The notes under the pieces: generated by a model
The model's database searches: none
Told to the model about the DNA's origin: nothing
Seen by the model: the letters and a program-made list of their open reading frames with translations, nothing else
Origin: Herbidospora mongoliensis
GTDB lineage: Bacteria > Actinomycetota > Actinomycetes > Streptosporangiales > Streptosporangiaceae
DNA length: 64,000 bases
Assembly: GCF_001570545.1 (NCBI RefSeq)
Contig: NZ_BBXD01000012.1
Location: forward strand, 447,106-511,105
Direction of reading: 5' to 3'
Position numbers and translations under genes: made by a program
Shown: positions 49,910 through 57,476 of the stretch, in pieces
Numbering within the stretch: position 1 is the stretch's first letter
Layout: each line of letters begins with the position of its first letter

Positions 49910-51658
49910 CTAGGACGGCATCTCCCGCCACTTGTTCGTGATCGGCAGGCGCCGGTCGCGGCCGAAGTTCTTGGGGCTGATCTTCGGGCCCGGCGGATAC
50001 TGCCGGCGCTTGTACTCGGCGGTGTCGACCATCCTGATCACCCGCAGCACCAGTTCCGGGTCGTGCCCGGCGGCGATCAGGGCGTCGCGGCCCATGTCCT
50101 TCTCGACGTAGTCGTCGAGCAGCCGGTCGAGCACCTCGTACTCGGGGAGGGAGTCGGTGTCCTTCTGGTCGGGGCGCAGTTCGGCGCTGGGCTCCTTGGT
50201 GATGGAGTTGTCCGGGATCGGGGGCGGGTCTGACTGGGTGTTGCGCCACCGCGACAGCTCCCAGACCAGGGTCTTCGGCACGTCCTTGATCGGCGCGTAG
50301 CCGCCCGCCGAGTCGCCGTAGAGGGTCGAGTAGCCCGCCGCCAGCTCGCTCTTGTTGCCGGTGGTGAGCACCAGGTGGCCGTGCTGGTTCGACAGCGACA
50401 TCAGGAGCATGCCGCGTACGCGGGCCTGGAGGTTCTCGGCCGCCAGCCCGGTCAGCTCGACCTCCTTCTCGAACGCGGCCACCACGTCGGCGATCGGCAC
50501 GATCCGGGAGTGGATGCCCTGGCGGCGGACCAGGTCTTCGGCGTCGGCGATCGAGTGGTCGGAGCTGTAGCGCGAGGGCATCAGCACGACGTGGACCCGG
50601 TCGGGGCCGATGGCGTCGGCGGCGATCGTGGCGGTCAGGGCCGAGTCGATGCCGCCCGACAGGCCCAGGATGACCGAGCGGAAGCCGTTCTTCTCCACGT
50701 AGTCGCGCACCCCGAGCACGAGGGCGCCGTAGACCTCGGCGGCGTCGTCGAGGCGTTCGGCGATCACCGAGGGCCGCGGGTCGAACGTGACCGGCTCCTC
50801 CGACAGGATCAGCCGCTCGACCGTGATCGAGGTGCCGTCGCCGGCGTCGTACACGACCTCGCCCGGTTCACCGGAACCCAGCGGCAGGTCGAGGTCGGCG
50901 AAGAGGAGTTCCTCGGTGAACTGGGCCGCGCGGGCCAGGAGCGTTCCGTCGGCGCCGACCACCAGGGAGTCGCCGTCGAAGACCAGTTCGTCCTGCCCGC
51001 CGACCTGGTTGGCGTAGGCGAGGGCGCAGCCCGCCTCGACGGCCCGCCGTGCGCACAGGTCGCGCCGCACGTCGTCTTTCTCCCGCTCGTACGGCGAGGC
51101 GTTCGGCACCACCAGAAGACCCGCGCCGGCCGCTCCGGCCACCGACACCGGGCCGCCCTCCTGCCACAGGTCCTCGCAGATCGCGACGGCCACGTCGACG
51201 CCGTGGAGGCGGAAGACCGGCAGCCGGTCGCCGCGCACGAAGTAGCGGTATTCGTCGAAGACGCCGTAGTTGGGCAGGTGGTGCTTGGCGGTGCGGGCGA
51301 CCACCCGGCCCTGGTAGAGCACGGCGGCGGCGTCGAGGGGGGCGCCCTTGGGCTGGCCCACCCGGGCCACCCGGTCGGCCCGGTCGACGTAGCCGACGAC
51401 CACGGGAAGATCGCCGTATCCGGCCTCGGCGAGGCGGCGGGCCGAGACAGAAAGGGCCTCGATCGACGCGTCGACGAACGAGGCGCGCAGGACCAGGTCC
51501 TCGACCGGATAGCCGGTCAGGAACATCTCCGTGAAGAGCACCAGGTGGGCGCCGCCCGCGTGGGCCCTGCCGGTCCATTCGACGATCCGGTCGGCGTTTC
51601 CGGCGAGGTCGCCGACGACGGGGTTGGTCTGGGCGAGTGCGATGCGGAGTTGAGCCAC
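49910..51658 (-). CDS. nadE: Glutamine-dependent NAD+ synthetase
   Basis: A 582-residue two-domain enzyme making NAD+ from deamido-NAD+, ATP and glutamine. The N-terminal nitrilase-type glutaminase (~1-270) has the triad Glu in VLFTEMFLTGYPVEDL, Lys in ARTAKHHLPNYGVFDEYRYF and Cys in VAVAICEDLWQEGG. The C-terminal synthetase has the PP-loop VILGLSGGIDSALTATIAAD and NKSELAAGYSTLYGDSAGGY, with TEPSAELRPDQKDTDSLPEY-like substrate residues. It is of the shorter two-domain type rather than the ~680-residue mycobacterial form. Start GTG. Confidence 0.95.
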   Translation of the reverse strand: MAQLRIALAQTNPVVGDLAGNADRIVEWTGRAHAGGAHLVLFTEMFLTGYPVEDLVLRASFVDASIEALSVSARRLAEAGYGDLPVVVGYVDRADRVARVGQPKGAPLDAAAVLYQGRVVARTAKHHLPNYGVFDEYRYFVRGDRLPVFRLHGVDVAVAICEDLWQEGGPVSVAGAAGAGLLVVPNASPYEREKDDVRRDLCARRAVEAGCALAYANQVGGQDELVFDGDSLVVGADGTLLARAAQFTEELLFADLDLPLGSGEPGEVVYDAGDGTSITVERLILSEEPVTFDPRPSVIAERLDDAAEVYGALVLGVRDYVEKNGFRSVILGLSGGIDSALTATIAADAIGPDRVHVVLMPSRYSSDHSIADAEDLVRRQGIHSRIVPIADVVAAFEKEVELTGLAAENLQARVRGMLLMSLSNQHGHLVLTTGNKSELAAGYSTLYGDSAGGYAPIKDVPKTLVWELSRWRNTQSDPPPIPDNSITKEPSAELRPDQKDTDSLPEYEVLDRLLDDYVEKDMGRDALIAAGHDPELVLRVIRMVDTAEYKRRQYPPGPKISPKNFGRDRRLPITNKWREMPS

Positions 51659-51709
51659 GAGACCAGCCTACGGTGACGCCCCGGTTTTCATCAATGTGAC
51701 GATAAGCAC

Positions 51710-53149
51710 CTAGGTTCCGGGGCTGACGAGTCCCGACTCGTAGGCCAGCACGACCAGCTGGGCGCGGTCGATCAGGTCGAGCCGCTTCAGCAGCCCGGCG
51801 ACCTCGGCGGCCACCTCGGACTCCTCGACGGCCAGCGTGACGGCGATCTGGCGGTTGGTGAAGCCCCGGGCGATGAGCCGGACGAGATCGACTTCCGTGT
51901 CCGACAGACCGCCGGGCGCGGCGGGGTTCTGGCGGCCCGCGAAGGCGGCGATGAGGTGGGTCGTCACGGCCGGGTCGATCAGCGCGTCGCCCGCCACGGC
52001 GGCCCGGACCGCTGCGATGAGCTGCTCGGGGGCGGAGGTCTTCAGGACGAAGCCGCTGACCCCGGCGCGCAGCGCGGAGTAGAGGTTCTCGTCGGTGCCG
52101 AAGGTGGTCATCATGATCACCTTCGGCGGATCGTTCCCGGCCAGGATCCGGCGCGCCGCCGCCAGGCCGTCGAGGCGCGGCATCTGGATGTCCATCAGCA
52201 CGACGTCGGGCCGGGTCAGCTGGACCTGCTGGATCGCCTGCTCGCCGTTCTCGGCCTCGGCCACCATCTCCAGGCCGGGCTCGCTGTCCAGAACCACTTT
52301 CAGTCCGGTGCGCACCAGGGCCTGGTCGTCCGCCACCACCACCCGGAGCACACCCGTCGCCGGACGCGCCACGACCGGGGCCGCGGGGGCCGGCCCGTCG
52401 AGGTGGGCGGCCTGCCCGAGGATGTCCTGCTCCAGCCGCTGGAGCGTCGGCCCCAGGTCGAGCCCGAGGTCGTCGCGGAGCACGTCGCGGGCTCGCCGGA
52501 GCGCGCCGAGCGCGTCGGCCTGCCGCCCGACCCGGTAGAGGGCCACCGCGAGCAGCCGCCAGGACTCCTCGCGCAGCGGGTGGGCCGAGGCGTGCGCCTC
52601 CAGATCGGGGATGAGCGCGGCGCTGCGGCCCAGCCGGACGGCCGCGTCGGCCCGCCGCTCGATCGCGATCAGCCGCAGGTCGCCGAGCCGCTGAGCCTCG
52701 GCCTGGGCCCAGGCCAGGTCGCCGAACTCGGCCAGCGCCGGGCCCCGCCACAGCGCCAGCGCGGTGTCGAGCCGGGTGAGCGTGGCCTCCAGGTCACCGG
52801 CGTCGTCGCGCTTCACCAGGTGTTCGAAGTGCCAGACGTCGACGTCGGCGAGGTCGGCGCGCAGCGCGTATCCGGGCGGTGCGGAGACCAGCACCCCGGC
52901 CTCCTCACGGGGCGCCCGGCCGGGCTCCAGGGCCCGGCGCAGCCGCGACACGTAGCCCTGGATCGTCGACAGGGCCTGGACCGGTGGCCGCCCCGGCCAC
53001 AGCTCGTCGATCAGGGTGCTGACGGGGATCGCCCGCCCGCCCGCCACCAGCAGTCTGGCCAATACGGCCTGCTGCCGCTGGCCCCCCAGATCGAGTGGCC
53101 GCCCGTCGGAAACAGCCTGGAACGGCCCCAGGGCCCGAAGTATCACCAT
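51710..53149 (-). CDS. SARP-type regulator fused to a NarL response regulator
   Basis: A 479-residue protein with four domains in one frame. The OmpR-type winged HTH (~1-95) has LGPFQAVSDGRPLDLGGQRQ, VSTLIDELWPGRPPVQALST and IQGYVSRLRRALEPG. A bacterial transcriptional activator domain (BTAD, ~100-245) has DVDVWHFEHLVKRDDAG, HPLREESWRLLAVALYRVGR and DDLGLDLGPTLQRLEQDILG. The receiver (~270-385) has VVVADDQALVRTG and the acceptor Asp in VVLMDIQMPRLDG. The LuxR HTH (~415-475) has LSDTEVDLVRLIARGFTNRQ. SARPs activate antibiotic clusters; coupling one to a receiver would tie it to phosphorylation. The kinase gene lies 24 bp upstream. Confidence 0.9.
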   Translation of the reverse strand: MVILRALGPFQAVSDGRPLDLGGQRQQAVLARLLVAGGRAIPVSTLIDELWPGRPPVQALSTIQGYVSRLRRALEPGRAPREEAGVLVSAPPGYALRADLADVDVWHFEHLVKRDDAGDLEATLTRLDTALALWRGPALAEFGDLAWAQAEAQRLGDLRLIAIERRADAAVRLGRSAALIPDLEAHASAHPLREESWRLLAVALYRVGRQADALGALRRARDVLRDDLGLDLGPTLQRLEQDILGQAAHLDGPAPAAPVVARPATGVLRVVVADDQALVRTGLKVVLDSEPGLEMVAEAENGEQAIQQVQLTRPDVVLMDIQMPRLDGLAAARRILAGNDPPKVIMMTTFGTDENLYSALRAGVSGFVLKTSAPEQLIAAVRAAVAGDALIDPAVTTHLIAAFAGRQNPAAPGGLSDTEVDLVRLIARGFTNRQIAVTLAVEESEVAAEVAGLLKRLDLIDRAQLVVLAYESGLVSPGT

Positions 53150-53173
53150 GGTGGTGGTAAGCGTAGAGCAACG

Positions 53174-55162
53174 TCACATGGTGCCGGTCAAGGGAAGCCG
53201 GGCCGTGACGACCGTGCCGCCCGTGTCGGGCGCCGTGATCGCGCACGACCCGCCGAGCTCGGCGGCCCGTTCCCGCATCGACGAGGTGCCCACCCCGGCT
53301 CTGCGCACCTCGGGCAGCCCGATCCCGTCATCGGCGATCCGGACCGTCAGCAGGCCGTCGTCGAGCGTCAGCAAGATCGATACCCGTCTGGCATGGGCGT
53401 GCTTGCGCACGTTGGTGAGCGCCTCCTGCGCGATCCGGTACGCCGCCACCTCCACCGCCGCCGGGAGGTCGGCCGCGGGGCCGTCGACGGAAATGTGGGT
53501 GCCGGGGTCGAGGGTCTCGGTGGCCAGCGTCCGGATCGCCTCGATCAGGCCGAGGTCGTCGAGCGCGGGCGGGCGCAGGCCGTAGACGAGTTCGCGGATG
53601 TCCCCGGCCACCGCGTCCATGCCCGTCCGCAGGTCGCGCAGCAGGTGGTCGGCGGTCCCGGGGGAGCCCTTGATGGTGAGCCTGGCCATGTTGAGCGTCA
53701 TCGCCATCGCGCCCAGCGTCTGGCCGAGCCCGTCGTGCAGGTCGCGGCGCAGCCGCCGGCGCTCCTCCTCGCGGGCGGCCAGGATGCGTTCCCGGGAACG
53801 CTGCAGGTCACTGGCCATCCGGACGGCGTGCGCGACGTCGGCGACATACGGGAGCAAGGCGGCGATCACGCGTTCGTCGTGGGCGGCGCCGAACCTCCTG
53901 CTGCCGGGCCGGCCCAGGAGCAGGCGGCCGACCGGTTCGCCGTGCCAGACCAGCGGGTGCTCCTTGGGGCCGTCGCCGACCTGGCCCGAGGAGACGTGCA
54001 GGCCGTTGACGACCTCGACCGCGACGCCGTCGACCGCCAGGCCGTCGCGGACCACGTCGACCACGGCAGCCAGCGCCTCCGACGGGTCGGCGTTGCGTAC
54101 CTCCTCCACCAGCCGGGCGGTCAGCATCCGGGGATCGCCGACGGGACCGTAGAGGAGCCGGTCCATGCCCCGTTGCAGCAGGCGGCGCAGCGGCTGATAG
54201 AAGACGCCGGCGAAGAGCGCGGCGGCCAGACCGGCGACGATGTCGTACTCCGACATGAGCAGGCTGAAGACGGCCCCGGTGCCGAAGTAGACGGCGCTGA
54301 CCCCGGCGATCGTCCCGGCCACGACGACGGTCCGGCTGAGCACGTTGTCGATGCCGAACAGGCCGTGCCGCAGCACCGAGAACATGATCGACACCGGGAT
54401 GAGGGCGGTCCAGACCGTGAGGAACGGCCAGTGGCCCGGATTGTCGATCACCAGGAGGACGACGTAGACCGCGAAGGTCAGGGCCGGCCAGGCGACGGCC
54501 CTGCGGACCTCCGGGTCGGCCCCGCGTATCCGCACCACCATCGAGACCAGCGCCAGCACGATGCACGCCAGCACGGCGTAGAAGAGCACCTGGTTCAGCG
54601 GCGGGTAGAGCCCCTGCGGGACGAACTCCAGCGGGTTCGGGACGACGACGGACCCCGGCGGGAGCGGCCCCTCGGGGACCGGTTCGCCGACCCACAGCAG
54701 CGCCCGGGTCACGAAGATCACCCCGGCGACGACCGCGAACACGCTCCAGCCCCGGGAGGGCCGCCGGCCGCCGATGGCGAACAGCGGCACCCAGATCGCC
54801 AGGAAGCCGTCGGCCAGCGCCCACGACGCGACGGTCACGATCCGGAAGACGCCCGCCGCCGCCAGGTCGCCGTCGACCGCGGCCCGTGTCGTCAGCGCCA
54901 GGAACAGCACGGTCAATCCCGCGAGCAGCCCGCCGACGATCATCAACCGGCCGATCATCAGCCGGGGCCGCCGGGCCGCGATGTAGGCGCCCACGGCCGG
55001 GAACGTCGCCCCCGCCGTGTAGTGGGGGGTCGTGCTGAGGGACTCCCGGACGTTCGGGGGAAGCTGGAAGTGGATCCACACGGCCGCGCCGACGACGACG
55101 ACGGAGACCGCGCCGACGACGGCCGCGATCACCAGTGCCTGGCCCGAACCTCTGTCCTCCAT
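53174..55162 (-). CDS. NarL-family membrane sensor histidine kinase
   Basis: A 662-residue kinase. About eight or nine hydrophobic segments span residues 10-310 (for example VIAAVVGAVSVVVVGAAVWI, VWTALIPVSIMFSVLRHGLF). A short GAF-like part follows (LVWHGEPVGRLLLGRP). The HisKA_3 motif EERRRLRRDLHDGLGQTLGA carries His near residue 475. The HATPase_c has AYRIAQEALTNVRKHAHARR, IADDGIGLPE, VGTSSMRERAAELGGSCAIT. It sits between the MFS gene (27 bp) and the SARP-NarL fusion gene (24 bp), so the fusion is its probable partner. It is paralogous to the kinase at 57473-59407. Confidence 0.92.
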   Translation of the reverse strand: MEDRGSGQALVIAAVVGAVSVVVVGAAVWIHFQLPPNVRESLSTTPHYTAGATFPAVGAYIAARRPRLMIGRLMIVGGLLAGLTVLFLALTTRAAVDGDLAAAGVFRIVTVASWALADGFLAIWVPLFAIGGRRPSRGWSVFAVVAGVIFVTRALLWVGEPVPEGPLPPGSVVVPNPLEFVPQGLYPPLNQVLFYAVLACIVLALVSMVVRIRGADPEVRRAVAWPALTFAVYVVLLVIDNPGHWPFLTVWTALIPVSIMFSVLRHGLFGIDNVLSRTVVVAGTIAGVSAVYFGTGAVFSLLMSEYDIVAGLAAALFAGVFYQPLRRLLQRGMDRLLYGPVGDPRMLTARLVEEVRNADPSEALAAVVDVVRDGLAVDGVAVEVVNGLHVSSGQVGDGPKEHPLVWHGEPVGRLLLGRPGSRRFGAAHDERVIAALLPYVADVAHAVRMASDLQRSRERILAAREEERRRLRRDLHDGLGQTLGAMAMTLNMARLTIKGSPGTADHLLRDLRTGMDAVAGDIRELVYGLRPPALDDLGLIEAIRTLATETLDPGTHISVDGPAADLPAAVEVAAYRIAQEALTNVRKHAHARRVSILLTLDDGLLTVRIADDGIGLPEVRRAGVGTSSMRERAAELGGSCAITAPDTGGTVVTARLPLTGTM

Positions 55163-55189
55163 TTCGGGCAGGATATTGAGGAATTATGA

Positions 55190-56404
55190 CTATTGGGTCT
55201 TGGTCCTGTGCCGGATCGCCGGGGCGAGAATGATCTGTCCGATCGCGGCCACCAGCCCCAATGCGCCTGTGGTCAACCAGAGCGCCTCATGTCCGATTTC
55301 CAGCAGTCGCGTGCCGAGCATCGGGGTGACCGCCGCGCCGACCGACCACGAGAGACCGTAGAGCCCGTTGTACCGTCCCCGCAGATGCGGCGGCGCGAGC
55401 GCGGACGTGATCGCCAGGGGCATCCCGGCGGTGAGGATCTCCCCGCAGGTCCAGACGACGATGGCCAGGGCGTATTCGAGGGTCGTGGTGGCGAACGCCT
55501 GCAACCCGAACCCCACGCCCACCACCGCGAACCCGGCCGCCAGCACCAGGCTCGGGCTGAACCTGACCAGCCAGGCCGTGGTGATCGGCTGCACCAGGAT
55601 GATCAGCAGCCCGTTGACCGCGATGGCCGTGCCGTAAGCCTCCGGCGACAGCCCCCGCTGGGTCATCGCGATCGCCATCGTCTGGAACGCCTGCAGGTAG
55701 GTGCACGTGTACGCGAGGTTCATCAGCACGAACGCGACCATGGTCCGGTCGCGCAGCACGTCGCGGTAGCCGCCCGGCAGCCGTTCCGCCGCGGGCGGCC
55801 GGGTCTCCGGGATCAGCCGCCAGACCAGATAAGCGAAGATCAGGCAACTGGCCGCGTCCACCCAGAACAGCAGCAGGAACCCGCTCGACGCCAGCCTGCC
55901 GCCGGCCACCATGGCGATCGAGAACCCCAGGTTGATCGCCCAGAAGAGCAGCCCGAACGCCCGCGGCCGGTCCTCCGGCGACACCACGTCGGCCAGCAGA
56001 GCCTGAGAAGCCGGTCTGTACGTGTCCACGACCAGCCCCAGCACGAACATGCCGGCCGCGATGGCGGTCAGGTCCCAGGCGTACCCGAGGAAGATCATGG
56101 TCGCCGCGGTCGCCGTCATCCCGCCCGCGAGGGTCGCCCTGCGCCCGACCCGGTCGGCCAGGAACCCCGCGATCGGCTGCGACAGCAGCGACCCGCATCC
56201 CCAGAGCGTGAGGATGACCCCGGTCGTCGCGACCGAGACGCCCCGCGACTGGGTCAGGTAGATGCCCATGAGCGGCTGGGCCATCGTGCCGAGCTTGTTG
56301 ATGGCGGTACCGGAGAAGAGCACCCAGAACTCTCGGGGCAGCCCGCCGACACGGGTGTGGACGAAGGCACGGACGGGGGAGCGTTCGACGGGGGGCGCGG
56401 TCAT
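55190..56404 (-). CDS. MFS transporter with divergent ArsR-type repressor
   Basis: A 404-residue 12-helix major facilitator protein. It begins LPREFWVLFSGTAINKLGTM, then GIYLTQSRGVSVATTGVILT and loop 2-3 motif A GFLADRVGRRATLAGGMTAT. The second half starts after RLPGGYRDVLRDRTMVAFVL and includes TAWLVRFSPSLVLAAGFAVV. It is first in a leftward operon with the kinase and SARP-NarL fusion. The divergent ArsR/DUF5937 gene and the palindrome in front of it suggest ligand-induced export. The substrate is unknown, possibly a product whose genes the SARP part controls. Confidence 0.9.
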   Translation of the reverse strand: MTAPPVERSPVRAFVHTRVGGLPREFWVLFSGTAINKLGTMAQPLMGIYLTQSRGVSVATTGVILTLWGCGSLLSQPIAGFLADRVGRRATLAGGMTATAATMIFLGYAWDLTAIAAGMFVLGLVVDTYRPASQALLADVVSPEDRPRAFGLLFWAINLGFSIAMVAGGRLASSGFLLLFWVDAASCLIFAYLVWRLIPETRPPAAERLPGGYRDVLRDRTMVAFVLMNLAYTCTYLQAFQTMAIAMTQRGLSPEAYGTAIAVNGLLIILVQPITTAWLVRFSPSLVLAAGFAVVGVGFGLQAFATTTLEYALAIVVWTCGEILTAGMPLAITSALAPPHLRGRYNGLYGLSWSVGAAVTPMLGTRLLEIGHEALWLTTGALGLVAAIGQIILAPAIRHRTKTQ

Positions 56405-56444
56405 GGGGACAAGCCTCGTGAGCTGGTACGGGATGAAGCGAACC

Positions 56445-56462
56445 TTTTAGCCCGTGCTAAAA
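56445..56462. promoter_or_regulatory. Palindromic operator TTTTAGC-N4-GCTAAAA
   Basis: A perfect 7-bp inverted repeat with a 4-nt centre (CCGT) in the 106-bp gap between the MFS gene and the divergent ArsR-type gene. It lies 41 nt before the MFS ATG and 49 nt before the repressor GTG. It is the expected site for the ArsR-type protein. Confidence 0.75.
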
Positions 56463-56510
56463 CATGGCCTGAAGTCGGTAAATATCGTCGCGGGGAGACG
56501 AGGTTCACAC

Positions 56511-57476
56511 GTGGCTGTCGAGTGGTCGTTCACGCCGGGGGACGTGGCGCGGTTGCGGTTCGCCTTCTCGCCCATGTGGGAGGTCGTCGCCAGCCTCCGC
56601 GCCCTCCAGGGGGCCGCGCTGCACACCCCGCAGGTGCCGTGGCTGCGGGCGGTGCGCGACCGGCTCACCGCGCTGGGGCTGGGCGACCTGACCGGGCTGG
56701 TGCCGGCCGCCGGATACGTGCCCGACTTCCTCACCCCCACGCCCGACACCCACCAGCCCGACTTCGCCGCCGAACTCGCGCTGGTCCGGGCCACGGAACC
56801 CCGTGTCGCGCGGGCCGAGGTGGCCCGATCCGCGCCCCGGCGCGCGGGGATGGCCGCGCGCTTCGCGGACGACCCGGCGGGGGCCCTCGCCTGGACGGGG
56901 GACGCGCTGGAGTCGTACTGGAACCTGATCTTCGCGGAGTTCTGGCCGAAGGTGCGCGGGGTGCTGGAGGCCGACGTGCTCTACCGGTCGCGGCGGCTGA
57001 CCGAGGGCGGCGTGCGCGACCTGTTCGCCGCGCTGCACCCGTCGGTGACCTGGCACGGCGACCGGCTGATCGCCGACAAGGGGTGCATCCACTGGGGTGA
57101 ACTGGGCGGCGCGGGGCTGGTGCTGCTGCCCAGCGTGTTCCAGCCCCTCGACCGCGTCTCGGTCATGCACGAGCCCTACCAGCCGATGCTGATCTATCCG
57201 GCCCGGGGGATGGGGAACCTGTGGGCGCGGAGCCCCGAGGAGGTCCCCGGCGCGCTGTCGGCCCTGATCGGGCGGACCCGGGCGCGCATTCTGACCGCGC
57301 TGGAGAGCCCGGCGTCGACGTCGGGGCTGGCCCGCGTCATGGAGCTGACGCCGGGCGCGGTCTCGCAGCACCTGACCGTGCTGTCGGACGGCGGGCTGGT
57401 GTCCCGGCAGCGACTCGGCCGCGAGGTCCTCTACCGGCGTACCGCCATCGGCGACGCGTTGGTGGGCGAGCCTTAG
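56511..57476 (+). CDS. ArsR-type HTH regulator with DUF5937 domain
   Basis: A 321-residue regulator. The N-terminal two thirds match DUF5937 (FTPGDVARLRFAFSPMWEVV, RRLTEGGVRDLFAALHPSVT, LVLLPSVFQPLDRVSVMHEP, GMGNLWARSPEEVPGALSAL). The C-terminal winged HTH (~255-318) reads LIGRTRARILTALESPAST, SGLARVMELTPGAVSQHLTV, LSDGGLVSRQRLGREVLYRR. No arsenite-type Cys cluster is present. GTG at 56511 has GAGG 7 nt upstream. It is divergent from the MFS operon and overlaps the orphan kinase gene by 4 bp at its 3' end. Confidence 0.9.
   Translation: MAVEWSFTPGDVARLRFAFSPMWEVVASLRALQGAALHTPQVPWLRAVRDRLTALGLGDLTGLVPAAGYVPDFLTPTPDTHQPDFAAELALVRATEPRVARAEVARSAPRRAGMAARFADDPAGALAWTGDALESYWNLIFAEFWPKVRGVLEADVLYRSRRLTEGGVRDLFAALHPSVTWHGDRLIADKGCIHWGELGGAGLVLLPSVFQPLDRVSVMHEPYQPMLIYPARGMGNLWARSPEEVPGALSALIGRTRARILTALESPASTSGLARVMELTPGAVSQHLTVLSDGGLVSRQRLGREVLYRRTAIGDALVGEP

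Noticed and set aside
51956..55189. Very long open frame on the plus strand across the SARP-NarL and kinase genes
   Set aside because: Antisense to two genes with clear domains; product is His/Arg/Gln-rich with no motif, a GC-bias artefact.
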